64,000 nt of DNA, taken from NCBI GenBank assembly GCA_910578325.1, contig CAJTQT010000005.1:1-64000 (forward strand). The letters run 5' to 3'. A program made the translations under genes and the position numbers. Positions within the stretch are counted from its first letter, which is position 1. Every line of letters begins with the position of its first letter. Origin of the DNA: an uncultured Christensenella sp. (GTDB lineage Bacteria; Bacillota; Clostridia; Christensenellales; CAG-917). Shown here piece after piece: positions 8,848 through 18,263 of the stretch. Below the pieces are notes generated by a model. It was not told the DNA's origin and ran no database searches. It saw nothing but the letters and a program-made list of their open reading frames with translations.

Positions 8848-9069
8848 ATGAAAGACACCGTTCAATACTGGAATATTACACCCGAACGCAAAATCTCTTG
8901 CGAAGAATTATATGAGTATGTCAAAAACAATCTGACCATTATTGAGGCGAAACTCATTTGGTATTTGCGCGACTTGCCCCACGGTATGACATTTTCGTTT
9001 TACAACACTGCAAAAAAACTGTTCAACGCATATCAGGCAAAAGCCGATTTAGAGAATATCCCGGATTGA
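8848..9069 (+). CDS. Small hypothetical protein
   Basis: 73 aa with a strong ribosome site (AAGGAG, about nine bases before ATG). It is charged and predicted mostly helical (CEELYEYVKNNLTIIEAKL). No signal peptide, membrane segment or known motif is seen. It stands alone between the HAD phosphatase gene and the nifJ promoter. Confidence 0.7.
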   Translation: MKDTVQYWNITPERKISCEELYEYVKNNLTIIEAKLIWYLRDLPHGMTFSFYNTAKKLFNAYQAKADLENIPD

Positions 9070-9108
9070 GGAGCGGCGGGAGATATTTTGTTTTTGGGTG
9101 CTTTTCTA

Positions 9109-9166
9109 TTGACTTAGATAATCTATAAAGTTATAATATATCTATCTGTGCGCGCACTCGTGCGCG
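9109..9166 (+). promoter_or_regulatory. nifJ promoter with leader hairpin
   Basis: TTGACT (9109-9114), a 17-base spacer and TATAAT (9132-9137) make a near-consensus housekeeping promoter. Just past the expected start site lies the perfect hairpin CGCGCAC-TC-GTGCGCG (9151-9166), either an operator or a 5' stabiliser of this abundant mRNA. Confidence 0.8.
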
Positions 9167-9206
9167 TATAACAAACAACACGATAATTTTTGGAGGTTAT
9201 CCCGTT

Positions 9207-12200
9207 ATGAAAAAAATGACCATTGACGGCAATACCGCTGCGGCGCATATAGCATACGCTTTCTCCGACGTTGCGGCGATTTATCCTATCACACCGTCAT
9301 CACCTATGGCCGAGAACTGCGACGACTGGGCAGGACAAGGCAGAAAAAACATCTTCGGCAACGTACTTAAAATCGCCGAGATGCAATCCGAAGCAGGCGC
9401 GGCAGGCGCAGTACACGGCTCTTTGGCGGCAGGCGCGCTTACAAGCACGTTCACCGCAAGTCAAGGCTTGCTTCTGATGATTCCAAATATGTATAAGATT
9501 GCGGGCGAATTGTTGCCTTCCGTCTTCCACGTTTCGGCAAGAAGCCTTGCAGGACACGCGCTCAACATCTTCGGCGACCATTCCGACGTTATGGCGTGCC
9601 GTCAGACAGGTTTCGCGATGCTTGCAAGCAACAGCGTGCAGGAAGTTATGGACCTGTCGCTTGTCGCGCATCTCTCCACTCTGGAATCGAGCGTGCCTTT
9701 CCTCAGTTTCTTCGACGGTTTCCGCACTTCGCACGAAGTGAGCAAAATCGACGCTATCGAATACGACGAAATCAAAGACCTCGTAAACTTCAAGAAAGTG
9801 GACGAGTTCCGCGCACGCGCGCTCAACCCCGAGCATCCTCATCAGCAGGGCACCGCTCAGAACCCCGACATCTACTTCCAGAACAGAGAAGCGTCCAACA
9901 AGTTCTATGACGCAGTTCCCGCTATCGTTCAGGCGCAAATGGACAAAGTCAGCGCGCTCACGGGCAGAAAATACAACCTTGTTGACTACTACGGCGCAAA
10001 AGACGCCGACCGCGTCATTGTCATTATGGGCAGCGGAGCGGAAGCGGTTGAAGAGACCGTCGACTACCTCAATGCCAAAGGCGAGAAAGTCGGTATGATC
10101 AAAATCAGACTCTACCGTCCCTTCCCCGCAGACGCATTTATCAAAGCGATTCCCGCAACGGCGAAAGTCATCACCGTTATGGACAGAACAAAAGAGCCCG
10201 GCGCGAAAGGCGAACCCCTCTATCTCGACGTCGTTTCTTCTCTTGGCGAGCACGGCGTTCAGAAACAGGTTCTCTGCGGCAGATACGGCATCGGCAGCAA
10301 GGAATTCAATCCCTCTATGGTCAACGCGGTATTCGCGAATATGGCGGGCGAGAAAAAGACGCATTTCACGGTCGGTATCAACGACGACGTCACTTTCCGT
10401 TCTCTCGATGTCAAAGAGAAAATCGACGCGTCCGACGCGAGCACGATTTCCTGCAAGTTCTACGGACTCGGCTCCGACGGTACAGTCGGCGCAAACAAGA
10501 ACTCCATCAAAATCATCGGCGACCACACCGACAAATACGCGCAGGCATACTTCGCATACGACTCAAAGAAATCGGGCGGCATAACCATTTCGCACCTCCG
10601 TTTCTCCGATAAGCCCATTCGCAGCACCTATCTCATCGATCAGGCGGACTTCGTGGCTTGCCACAACGAATCTTACGTTCTGCGCTACGATATGCTCTCC
10701 GACCTCAAAGACGGCGGTATCTTCCTCCTCAACTCACAGTGGGCTCCCGAGGAAATGGACGTCAAACTCCCCGCCGTTATGAAAAATATGATTGCAAGAA
10801 AGCATGTGCGCTTCTACACCCTCGACGGTCTGAAAGTCGTCACGGCTCTGGGCACTAAGAAAGGCGTCAACACTGTTATGCAGGCGGCGTTCTTCAAACT
10901 TGCAAACGTCATTCCTTACGATGACGCAGAGCGTTATATGAAGGAAATGATAAAGAAATCCTACTCTAAAAAAGGCGACGCGGTCGTTGCAATGAACTAC
11001 GCTTGCGTAGACAACGCTATTGCCGAACTCAAAGAGGTTAAATATCCCGAAAGTTGGGCGAACACCACTACGGGAGCGGAACCCCTTGCAATGCCCAACG
11101 ACGAGTATTTCAAGAAATTCATCGCACCCATCACGGCGCAAGAAGGCGACAAACTCCCCGTATCCGCGTTCAATCCCAACGGAAGCGTGCCCACCGGCAC
11201 AACGAGATTCGAAAAGCGCGGTATAGCGGTGTCCGTGCCTAAGTGGCTCCCCGACAAGTGCATACAGTGCAACCGCTGCGCTCTCGTCTGCCCGCACGCG
11301 ACAATCCGTCCCACTCTCGCAACTTCCGAGGAACTCGCAAACAAACCCGAAGGATTTGTCACCAAACCCGCTACCGGCATCAAGGGCTACGAATTCCGTA
11401 TGCAGGTAAGTCCGTACGACTGCACCGGCTGCTCCAACTGCGTCGCGGTCTGCCCCTCTAAGGAAAAAGCACTCGTTATGGTTCCCCTCGACGAAGCCAT
11501 CAAAGAGGAAGAGGCAAACTGGGAATATGCGGATTCTCTCAAAGAAACCACTGCGGAACTCAAATCCGTAAACGTCAAAAACAGTCAGTTCAAAAAGCCG
11601 CTCTTCGAGTTCTCGGGCGCGTGCGCAGGCTGCGGCGAAACTCCTTACGTCAAACTTATGACGCAACTCTTCGGCGACAGAATGCTCGTCGCAAATGCCA
11701 CGGGCTGCTCCTCCATCTACGGCGGAAGCGCACCTACCTGTCCATATACGAAGAACGACAAAGGCAGAGGGCCCGCGTGGGCGAACTCCCTGTTCGAAGA
11801 TAACGCGGAATTCGGCTACGGTATGCACCTCGCTTATCAGACCAGACGCGGAGTCATCGCTAATCAGATTTCCAACCTGCTCGGACTCGGCGGAATCTCT
11901 TCCGCTATGACAGAGGCTCTCAACGAGTGGCTTGACGGCAAAGACAACGCCGAGGCCTCCGAAAAGGCTACGGACAAGATTCTCGCGCTCATCGACGACG
12001 AAAAGAAAAAGGCAAACGGCGTCACGCTCGAACTGCTCAACGCCATCGAAGCGAAGAAAGACTGCCTCATCAAGAAGTCGGTTTGGATTGTCGGCGGCGA
12101 CGGCTGGGCGTACGATATCGGTTATAACGGCGTCGACCACGTACTCGCAAGCGGCGAGGACGTAAATATCCTTGTCCTCGACACCGAAGTGTACTCCAAC

Positions 12201-12731
12201 ACAGGCGGACAGGCGTCCAAATCCACTCCTACCGGCGCAATAGCGAAATTTGCGGCTACGGGTAAACGTACGAAGAAGAAAGACCTCGCGTTGCTTGCAA
12301 TGGACTACGGCTACGTTTACGTCGCTCAGGTTTCCATGGGCGCTGATATGAATCAGGTCGTAAAAGCATTCGCGGAAGCGGAAGCCTACAACGGTCCGTC
12401 GATTATCATCGCATACGCTCCCTGCATCAACCACGGCATCAAGGGCGGAATGGACAACTCCCAGATGGAAATGAAGAAAGCGGTCGAATGCGGATACTGG
12501 CAACTCTTCCGTTTCAACCCCGACAACGTCGGCACAGCGACCAACCCGCTCTCTATCGACAGCAAGGAGCCCACGGAGAACTATCAGGCGTTCCTGATGA
12601 ACGAAAACCGCTACGCTTCTCTTGCAAAGATGAACCCCGACGCGGCACAGACGCTCTTCGCAAAGAACGAAGAAGACGCTGCCAACAAGCGCGCGTTCTA
12701 TCGTAAAAAAGCGGATTCCTACAACGCATAA
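9207..12731 (+). CDS. nifJ: Pyruvate:ferredoxin (flavodoxin) oxidoreductase
   Basis: 1174 aa, the full fused homodimer-type enzyme. It oxidises pyruvate with CoA to acetyl-CoA and CO2 and reduces ferredoxin, the central step of anaerobic energy metabolism. Domain order: the N-terminal pyrimidine-binding domain with YPITPSSPMAE; the central region; two 4Fe-4S clusters (CIQCNRCALVCPHA and CTGCSNCVAVCP); a third cluster motif (CAGCGETPY); and the TPP-binding region GDGWAYDIGYNG to SNTGGQASKSTPTG. Ribosome site TGGAGG. Transcribed alone from a strong promoter and ended by two hairpins. The ferredoxin gene at 48 kb is a plausible partner. Confidence 0.97.
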   Translation: MKKMTIDGNTAAAHIAYAFSDVAAIYPITPSSPMAENCDDWAGQGRKNIFGNVLKIAEMQSEAGAAGAVHGSLAAGALTSTFTASQGLLLMIPNMYKIAGELLPSVFHVSARSLAGHALNIFGDHSDVMACRQTGFAMLASNSVQEVMDLSLVAHLSTLESSVPFLSFFDGFRTSHEVSKIDAIEYDEIKDLVNFKKVDEFRARALNPEHPHQQGTAQNPDIYFQNREASNKFYDAVPAIVQAQMDKVSALTGRKYNLVDYYGAKDADRVIVIMGSGAEAVEETVDYLNAKGEKVGMIKIRLYRPFPADAFIKAIPATAKVITVMDRTKEPGAKGEPLYLDVVSSLGEHGVQKQVLCGRYGIGSKEFNPSMVNAVFANMAGEKKTHFTVGINDDVTFRSLDVKEKIDASDASTISCKFYGLGSDGTVGANKNSIKIIGDHTDKYAQAYFAYDSKKSGGITISHLRFSDKPIRSTYLIDQADFVACHNESYVLRYDMLSDLKDGGIFLLNSQWAPEEMDVKLPAVMKNMIARKHVRFYTLDGLKVVTALGTKKGVNTVMQAAFFKLANVIPYDDAERYMKEMIKKSYSKKGDAVVAMNYACVDNAIAELKEVKYPESWANTTTGAEPLAMPNDEYFKKFIAPITAQEGDKLPVSAFNPNGSVPTGTTRFEKRGIAVSVPKWLPDKCIQCNRCALVCPHATIRPTLATSEELANKPEGFVTKPATGIKGYEFRMQVSPYDCTGCSNCVAVCPSKEKALVMVPLDEAIKEEEANWEYADSLKETTAELKSVNVKNSQFKKPLFEFSGACAGCGETPYVKLMTQLFGDRMLVANATGCSSIYGGSAPTCPYTKNDKGRGPAWANSLFEDNAEFGYGMHLAYQTRRGVIANQISNLLGLGGISSAMTEALNEWLDGKDNAEASEKATDKILALIDDEKKKANGVTLELLNAIEAKKDCLIKKSVWIVGGDGWAYDIGYNGVDHVLASGEDVNILVLDTEVYSNTGGQASKSTPTGAIAKFAATGKRTKKKDLALLAMDYGYVYVAQVSMGADMNQVVKAFAEAEAYNGPSIIIAYAPCINHGIKGGMDNSQMEMKKAVECGYWQLFRFNPDNVGTATNPLSIDSKEPTENYQAFLMNENRYASLAKMNPDAAQTLFAKNEEDAANKRAFYRKKADSYNA

Positions 12732-12736
12732 TTCAA

Positions 12737-12811
12737 CGCCGACACCGCTTGACGGCGTCGGATTCTGTCTGACAGCGTTTTTAAAAGCCTTCCGTCGCAC
12801 GGGAGGCTTTT
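12737..12811 (+). terminator. Tandem hairpins after nifJ
   Basis: A first hairpin (CCGAC...GTCGG, 12739-12761) is followed by a classic terminator: AAAAGCCTTCCGT (12783-12795) pairs with ACGGGAGGCTTTT (12799-12811). Confidence 0.8.
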
Positions 12812-13119
12812 AACTCGCGCACCTACCGCCTTCTCCGACTCACGCAGCCCTCGCAAGATTATACTATTTTCGACATAAACTAAATATGTCCGTGACGTAA
12901 AAGAGCAAAACTTGCGGCTTTTTGACCGAAACCGACGCGCAATAAACAAATATCGACAAAATTAGTGCGGATGCGCTATATTATGTCACAATGATTATTG
13001 ACTTATAGTTTTTAAAACATTTAAACTATACTTACGCAAAACGATTGAAGTTTTGAAACAGCACAGTCTGTCATATACTTACTAAGCGGCTGCGCAAATT
13101 ATGATAAGGAGACGTATTT
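12812..13119. other. Intergenic stretch without a gene
   Basis: 308 bases between the nifJ terminator and the small gene at 13120. No open frame with a ribosome site is seen. TTGACT (12998-13003) and TATACT (13027-13032) are present but 23 bases apart, so no convincing promoter is assigned. Confidence 0.5.
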
Positions 13120-13278
13120 ATGGAAGATTTGCTTATAAGAATCGGCGAACTCGTCGCTACCGAAATAGACGAAGTGTCCAACGTGCAATACGTTGACAAA
13201 GAAATGGGATATATGTTTTATATATTTCTCAAAAACGGTAAAAAATTTCTTCTCAGTTTAATCGACAGCAAATTATGA
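13120..13278 (+). CDS. Small protein, 52 aa
   Basis: Begins with MEDLLIRIGELV and has AAGGAG seven bases upstream of ATG; a strong terminator follows directly. The C-terminal half (YMFYIFLKNGKKFLLSL) has alternating hydrophobic residues, like a small beta hairpin. Its ending resembles that of the 57-aa protein at 37384-37557 (NGxKFxxS). Function unknown. Confidence 0.65.
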   Translation: MEDLLIRIGELVATEIDEVSNVQYVDKEMGYMFYIFLKNGKKFLLSLIDSKL

Positions 13279-13282
13279 CACG

Positions 13283-13306
13283 AAAAAACGCGCGATTGCG
13301 CGTTTT
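13283..13306. terminator. Bidirectional terminator
   Basis: ACGCGC (13288-13293) pairs with GCGCGT (13298-13303) and is flanked by A and T runs on both sides. It serves the small gene on the plus strand and the kinase-like gene on the minus strand. Confidence 0.8.
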
Positions 13307-13315
13307 GTCATTTTG

Positions 13316-14140
13316 TCATAAACCTATTCTCGTTGCTCTGGCGGTGCCGTCCAGAATCGAGCGTATCGAATAACGGCTTGACGCGATTATCACCCGCGTT
13401 CCGTTTTTCAGCGGTTCTTTTATATATTCGAGTTTGGCGCGCGCTCCGTGCGCTCCCGCGCGCGACGCGCCCACGCAATGTTTCTGCAATTCCTCAACGT
13501 TTGCAAGCAGTTCGTAGACATCTTTACCCGAAACCGTTTCCACAAGAGAATCGGAATCTTCTGGATTTGACAGTATTCCGTCGGCGGTTGAAAGTATGAG
13601 CAGGGTTTTGCATTTCACCAGACAGGCTATCTGACTTGCCGTTTCGTCGTTATCCACGCATTCTATCGCTCTGCCTTCCGTTTGCTTGATTCTGTCGATT
13701 TCAAGTTTGCGGTTTTCCTCGTAACTCACTGCGTCATTATAATTTACTATCGGAATAGCGTTCTGAGCGGGACAGCGGCAAAGCATTCTGCAAAGTTGTT
13801 CGCGCTTTTGTTCGTCATTGAAATGCTGATGTTCCACAAGTATCTGGCGCACGCTGTATCTGCTGTCTATAAACTGGCGGTACGTCTGCATAAGCACAGA
13901 CTGTCCCTGCGCGGCATAATCGGTTTTATTATCCTCTTCCTCTCCGTCCAGAGGATGTCCCGCGCGCTTGATAAAATCAAGTTTTCCGATTTCCGTCGCG
14001 CCGGACGTTACCCAGATATAGCCCGGTCTCAGTTCACGCGAAATACGGGCTATGACGTTGTAGTTCATATCCGCGTATTCCCTGTCGATGAGCGCCATCG
14101 ACCCGATTTTTCCGACCAGTTCTATATCGAATTCCGCCAT
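13316..14140 (-). CDS. Glutamate 5-kinase-like amino acid kinase
   Basis: 274 aa. Motifs run in glutamate-5-kinase order: KIGS near the N-terminus (phosphate loop), VTSGATEIG, the AAQGQSVLM segment, IPIVNYNDAV, VDNDETASQIA, ILSTADGIL and GAHGARAKLE. The C-terminal PUA domain of longer ProB proteins is absent. No proA or proC is nearby, and the 60-100 region is divergent, so the substrate may not be glutamate. The ATG starts one base after the stop of the lipoprotein gene upstream (TGA-T-ATG), with no own ribosome site, which suggests translational coupling. A GTG at 14185 is an alternative start inside that gene. Confidence 0.75.
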   Translation of the reverse strand: MAEFDIELVGKIGSMALIDREYADMNYNVIARISRELRPGYIWVTSGATEIGKLDFIKRAGHPLDGEEEDNKTDYAAQGQSVLMQTYRQFIDSRYSVRQILVEHQHFNDEQKREQLCRMLCRCPAQNAIPIVNYNDAVSYEENRKLEIDRIKQTEGRAIECVDNDETASQIACLVKCKTLLILSTADGILSNPEDSDSLVETVSGKDVYELLANVEELQKHCVGASRAGAHGARAKLEYIKEPLKNGTRVIIASSRYSIRSILDGTARATRIGL

Positions 14141-14141
14141 A

Positions 14142-16733
14142 TCAGTTCTGAGAATAAATGTCGGTAAGGAACGTGGGAAGTTCACCTTCGACCACCTGCC
14201 ACACCGTGCCCGAAAACTCCATAGTTGTGAGAATATCCGATTTTTTGAAGTCTTCGATAGGTCTTGCCGTGCCGATTGCCGTAATCGGGAAGTTCTCCGT
14301 AAACTCGTCGCCTTCTCCCTGTACGCGCTTGTACACTTCGCCGTTGAGCGTGAGCACGTTCTCTTTGACGTAATAGCAGTGCGCGTTCACTTTGGAATCG
14401 TTTTCCATAGCGCCGAAGTAGTATCCGAGTTTATTTATTCCCTCTTTGTTGGTGACAGTTATATTCGTAGCCGTAAAGGTAGAGCCGTGCTTGCTGTGAG
14501 TATTTCTTCCCGCAACGCCGCCGGCGTATACCGTAACGTCCTTGATTCCGTCTGCAACCGTGACGACTATCTCGCCCGTCGAATAACAGAAGTTTATCGC
14601 GCCTATGCCCGAGGTCTGGGACGTGCTCGTATCCTTCTTGTCGCTGTAATTGCTTCCCATTATTCCGCCGACGGACACGATACTTCCGTTACGCGGCGCG
14701 TCGGAGATCTTAGCATAAAGGTTGGCATTGCAATAACTGTTGACCGCAAAGCCCTCGTTCTTTCCAACCAAACCGCCTATGCAGACTGCCTGCAATCTCG
14801 AACCGCTGACCTTCGCCGGCGCATCCGCGGAGCACAGCGTAGCGTCGGATTTGGTTGTCCTTATGCTGCCTGTATTTATGCCTGCAACGCCGCCGAATAC
14901 GAATTCAGTCAGACTTTCGATCGCATTTACGTTGAAAGACGCAACCGTGGACAGGGATATGAAACTGCTGTTTCTTCCCACAAGTCCGCCCATTACAAGG
15001 AAGGATCTTCCGTTTGACGCGATATTGTCGTCTTTGCATATTATGCCGTTTACCGAGACGTTGACAGTACATTTGGAGACGGTCGCAGACGAATTGCTGT
15101 CACCCGCAAGTCCTCCGAACGTAAGCGCTTCGCACTCGGCAGAAAAGCCCGTAATCGTAACCGTAGAGGCCGTCATAGAGCCGACCGTACCCGTCGTAAG
15201 CCTGTTAAGAGCGGTGAGTCCTCCGAACACAACCGTGTGCAGGTTTTCGATACGCATATCCGTCAGCACGACCGCGCAGTTGTTTATAGTGCCCGTATTC
15301 ACGGTAGTAACTACGCCGATATTGACGGAATCCGCGTATTTTCCGTTACCGTCGTCTGCGATTTTCAGTTTAACGTCGTTGAACACAAGATTCTTTATGA
15401 CGCCCTCGCTGTATCCGAAAACGGAAGCCTCAGTTTTGTTGCCGAACACTCCGCCGCGTATAGTCGTGCGGTGCGTAACGACGTTGTTAGCGTTGTAGGT
15501 ACCTCCGTCGACAGTGCCTTTGAACACGTGTTCGCTGTCGAAGAGCGGCTCTAATTTCATATCGCCGAAGTTGAGATCCGCCGCCATTGTTATATTTGCG
15601 GTAAGAATGCGCTCGATTTCGAGTTTTTCGGCTTCGGTCTTATTATCTTTTCTAAGCGTATCGTAAAGTTTTTTAAAGTCCGAAACGCTGTTTATTTCAA
15701 TCTCTTTCGTCCATTTTGCGTAAAGAGTAAGCGTGACGGGCGCAAAGTTATTCTCCGCCTGCGCGGCGTCCATAGGAGACGTTACCTCTTTCAAGCCGTC
15801 CTCTTCGTATATGAATCTTTCCTTAACCTCGTTCTTTTTGCCGTCCTTATCCGTGGTAACGTATACGTAGTACCAGTAGTCGAAGGAATACGCGCCGTGC
15901 TGCAATTCCGTCGGATTAGGCATTTCGCTGGCAGGAATATTCTGTCCGAAGATATATTTTTGAGTAAACTGATCGTACGACGCGCCCGATATGCTGTCCG
16001 CATATTTTACGGTGACCTCGGGAAGATTGTCGTCAAACATCGGATACAGCGTCAGTTCCTTTGTAAAATTGTATTTGGAAAGCAATGCGACGGTTGCGTC
16101 GCTGTCGGTTTTCCAGCGCGAAAACTGAACAGGTTTCCCCTCGTCGTCCAAATAATACCAGAAACAGAATTTCGTACCCGTAGACGAAGTAGGGCAAGGC
16201 AATTCGCCTGTCGAGCCGTAAGTGGAAAGCAGTTTTGTCGTTTCGGGATCGAGTTCCGACGCGCTGAGCGCAATCTCATTTTCGCCGCGCGCGGTTTCGT
16301 TCACTTTAAAAGAGCCGTCTTCGAGAATTTCTATTTTCGCTCTCAACACGGGTTTGTGCTTGTATACGTTGGGAGTATACACTGCGGTAAGCGTCGTGTT
16401 TGCGACAATCGGAGTCGTGTCGAAATCAAAAGGATTTTTGCCGTCTTTTGACCAGCAGATGAATGTGTAACCTCTTTTTACCGGTTTGATTTCATTGCCG
16501 TTAGAATCTTTCGGCGCGCTTACTTTCGTGCCGTAAGGAACGTCCTTAATAACGGGATTCGACAGTTCCATCTCGCTGTCTGTCTTAAACGTCACCGAAT
16601 ATTTGCCCTTTTCAAAGTCTTTAATGCCGTTGTTTCCCGTATTATCTCCGTCGGGATTACAGGCGACAAGAGAAGCGCATAACAGCGCGACAAAGCACAG
16701 TGCAACGATCGTCATCAGTATTTTTTTCTTCAT
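14142..16733 (-). CDS. Surface lipoprotein with InlB-type and GLUG repeats
   Basis: 863 aa. A lipoprotein signal peptide ends at LVAC (Cys25), followed by an Asp/Asn/Gly linker. The N-terminal third has InlB/Flg_new-type modules (KRGYTFICWSKDG, TLTAVYTPN). The C-terminal half has at least six GLUG-like repeats (GGLVGRN, GGVAGIN, GGLVGKN, GGIMGSN, GGVAGRN), a beta-helix-forming motif of adhesins. It probably sits on the outer face of the membrane and binds a host, polymer or neighbour cell. It is unusual that a cytoplasmic kinase-like gene is coupled directly behind it. Confidence 0.88.
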   Translation of the reverse strand: MKKKILMTIVALCFVALLCASLVACNPDGDNTGNNGIKDFEKGKYSVTFKTDSEMELSNPVIKDVPYGTKVSAPKDSNGNEIKPVKRGYTFICWSKDGKNPFDFDTTPIVANTTLTAVYTPNVYKHKPVLRAKIEILEDGSFKVNETARGENEIALSASELDPETTKLLSTYGSTGELPCPTSSTGTKFCFWYYLDDEGKPVQFSRWKTDSDATVALLSKYNFTKELTLYPMFDDNLPEVTVKYADSISGASYDQFTQKYIFGQNIPASEMPNPTELQHGAYSFDYWYYVYVTTDKDGKKNEVKERFIYEEDGLKEVTSPMDAAQAENNFAPVTLTLYAKWTKEIEINSVSDFKKLYDTLRKDNKTEAEKLEIERILTANITMAADLNFGDMKLEPLFDSEHVFKGTVDGGTYNANNVVTHRTTIRGGVFGNKTEASVFGYSEGVIKNLVFNDVKLKIADDGNGKYADSVNIGVVTTVNTGTINNCAVVLTDMRIENLHTVVFGGLTALNRLTTGTVGSMTASTVTITGFSAECEALTFGGLAGDSNSSATVSKCTVNVSVNGIICKDDNIASNGRSFLVMGGLVGRNSSFISLSTVASFNVNAIESLTEFVFGGVAGINTGSIRTTKSDATLCSADAPAKVSGSRLQAVCIGGLVGKNEGFAVNSYCNANLYAKISDAPRNGSIVSVGGIMGSNYSDKKDTSTSQTSGIGAINFCYSTGEIVVTVADGIKDVTVYAGGVAGRNTHSKHGSTFTATNITVTNKEGINKLGYYFGAMENDSKVNAHCYYVKENVLTLNGEVYKRVQGEGDEFTENFPITAIGTARPIEDFKKSDILTTMEFSGTVWQVVEGELPTFLTDIYSQN

Positions 16734-16775
16734 AATCTCTCCGTATGATGCGGCGCACTAAGTCACCGAATATCC

Positions 16776-16872
16776 AAAACCGAATTGCAAAAGTCATTCG
16801 GTTTTTGTAGATTTAATTTAGTATGTTTTATTTATTAAATTCTATTATACATAATAAGCCGCTCAATATCAA
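16776..16872 (-). promoter_or_regulatory. Promoter and leader hairpin of the GLUG lipoprotein
   Basis: On the minus strand, TTGATA (16867-16872), 17 bases and TATAAT (16844-16849) form a good promoter. The leader contains a hairpin AAAACCGAAT/ATTCGGTTTT (16776-16785 and 16796-16805) that could be an attenuator or mRNA stabiliser. Confidence 0.65.
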
Positions 16873-16915
16873 TCAAAATTTGCCTTTGAAAGAGTGATTA
16901 AGCGGCGTTTAATAT

Positions 16916-17581
16916 TTAAATGGAAAACAGCGCGACGTATGCGCTTATCAATTCACGGACGCCGTTCGTTTCTTTGACGTCGCCTCCGCAAACGTTTATA
17001 TAGTCCACCCATTCGAGTTTCGCGAAATAGTCGTTGCAGGAAGCGCTCACCTCAACGGAGAATTCTCCGTACTCGGCTCCGAGAAAATTCACAAGCGTGC
17101 GCGCGACGTAATATCCGCGGGTTGTGTTCTCGCATAATACCTGAACAGATATTTTATCCCCTTGTTTTGGGCTTATTAAGTCTGTAATCTGCGAAGAGTG
17201 CGTTATCAGCGGATGTTTACCGACCTCTCCGTTTTCAGCCTCTGTAACTATGCAGACCGTCTCGATCTCCGGTCTCATCAAAACCCCGAGGCGCAATTGT
17301 TCGCCGCCGTCGCCGACAGTTATTCTGACGTAGCAGTCAGGTTCGGGCTTTGCGTCGGTGCGGTACAGCCACATCGCCGTAAGCGCTATAGCCGCAACAA
17401 AAAACAGGACGAGCACAAAAATTAAAGTCGCCACCGCCAGTTGTTTTCGGAACGCTCTCGCGGGCGTTTCTCCTGTCAGAAGTTTATTTAGCGGAGCCTT
17501 TTTGACGCGTGTATAAACGTCGGGAACGGATTTCCCCTCCTGTTCGCGCTTTAAGTTTTTTTCTATATCTTTGAGTTTCAT
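16916..17581 (-). CDS. Probable membrane anti-sigma factor
   Basis: 221 aa. The first ~45 residues are cytoplasmic, charged and helical. One membrane helix follows (about 48-72, LAVATLIFVLVLFFVAAIALTA), then an extracytoplasmic domain of ~145 residues without a known signature. It overlaps the upstream ECF sigma gene by ATGA, the typical sigma/anti-sigma layout. No zinc-binding anti-sigma motif (HxxxCxxC) is visible, so the assignment rests on topology and context. Confidence 0.7.
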   Translation of the reverse strand: MKLKDIEKNLKREQEGKSVPDVYTRVKKAPLNKLLTGETPARAFRKQLAVATLIFVLVLFFVAAIALTAMWLYRTDAKPEPDCYVRITVGDGGEQLRLGVLMRPEIETVCIVTEAENGEVGKHPLITHSSQITDLISPKQGDKISVQVLCENTTRGYYVARTLVNFLGAEYGEFSVEVSASCNDYFAKLEWVDYINVCGGDVKETNGVRELISAYVALFSI

Positions 17582-18108
17582 AATTCCTCTTTATTAAGTT
17601 CGCGTTTCATTTTGGCAAGCGCGTTGTTGTACGTCCACAGCACAGTTCCCAGAGGCTTATCCAGAATTTCTGCAATCTCCCTGTGCTTAAATCCCGCAAC
17701 CACGTGCAGCGTGACAATCTGTCTTTCGGTCTCGCCCAACACTCTGTTCATCACCGCGGTAACGGGCGAACCTTCCTCGTTCATACGGTAAGAGCCGAAT
17801 GCCGCGTCGGGATTTTCCATATCCGTCAGCGTTTCCCGCTTTTGGCGTTTGATTTCGTTCAGCGTGACGTTTTTGGCTATCGTATACAGCCACGCGTATG
17901 CGCTCGAACCCGTCTTATAAGACGCTATCGTCGTTCTGAGCCGTATGTACGCAGTCTGCATCATATCCTCGGCAGTATGATAGTTTCTGCAAATCGACAG
18001 AATAAACGCAAACAGCCCGCGTCTGGTTTCGTTGTAAATCACCTCAAACGCCTGCTCGTCTCCACGTTGCAATAACAGCATTTTTCCGTCGAGTTCCTGT
18101 CTGGTCAT
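17578..18108 (-). CDS. ECF-type RNA polymerase sigma factor
   Basis: 176 aa with region 2 (residues ~10-80, including YHTAEDMMQTAYIRL and AYAWLYTIAKNVTLNEIKR) and region 4 (about 118-170, LGETERQIVTLHVVAGFKHREIA and PLGTVLWTYNNALAKMK). Regions 1 and 3 are missing, as in extracytoplasmic function sigma factors. It is cotranscribed with the membrane protein that overlaps it and diverges from a lipoprotein with an RsgI-like domain. There is no ribosome site; a TAAAAT -10 box ends six bases before the ATG. Confidence 0.92.
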   Translation of the reverse strand: MTRQELDGKMLLLQRGDEQAFEVIYNETRRGLFAFILSICRNYHTAEDMMQTAYIRLRTTIASYKTGSSAYAWLYTIAKNVTLNEIKRQKRETLTDMENPDAAFGSYRMNEEGSPVTAVMNRVLGETERQIVTLHVVAGFKHREIAEILDKPLGTVLWTYNNALAKMKRELNKEEL

Positions 18109-18114
18109 ATTATT

Positions 18115-18143
18115 ATTTTACCATATACGCGCATTCAAGACAA
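18115..18143 (-). promoter_or_regulatory. Promoter of the ECF sigma operon
   Basis: On the minus strand, TTGTCT (18138-18143), 17 bases and TAAAAT (18115-18120) lie six bases before the ATG. Transcription would begin at the start codon. Confidence 0.5.
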
Positions 18144-18263
18144 CACAATTTGTCCGAAGCCTAAACCTTAACGGCTTATTAAAAAATCTTTACAGTCGGT
18201 TTAGTGCGCCTTTATTTTGCTTGTTTAAAATATCCGATAGAAAAAGCGGAGGTACGTCGACTT

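Noticed and set aside
9300..12800. Long open frames antisense to nifJ (up to 688 codons)
   Set aside because: They have no ribosome site and a composition rich in Cys, Phe, Val and Arg typical of a reversed GC-biased gene; nifJ explains the region fully.
16857..16905. Terminator after the anti-sigma gene (GCCGCT...AGCGGC)
   Set aside because: The arms are short with a long, poorly paired loop and no T run; it overlaps the -35 of the next promoter, so I did not list it.
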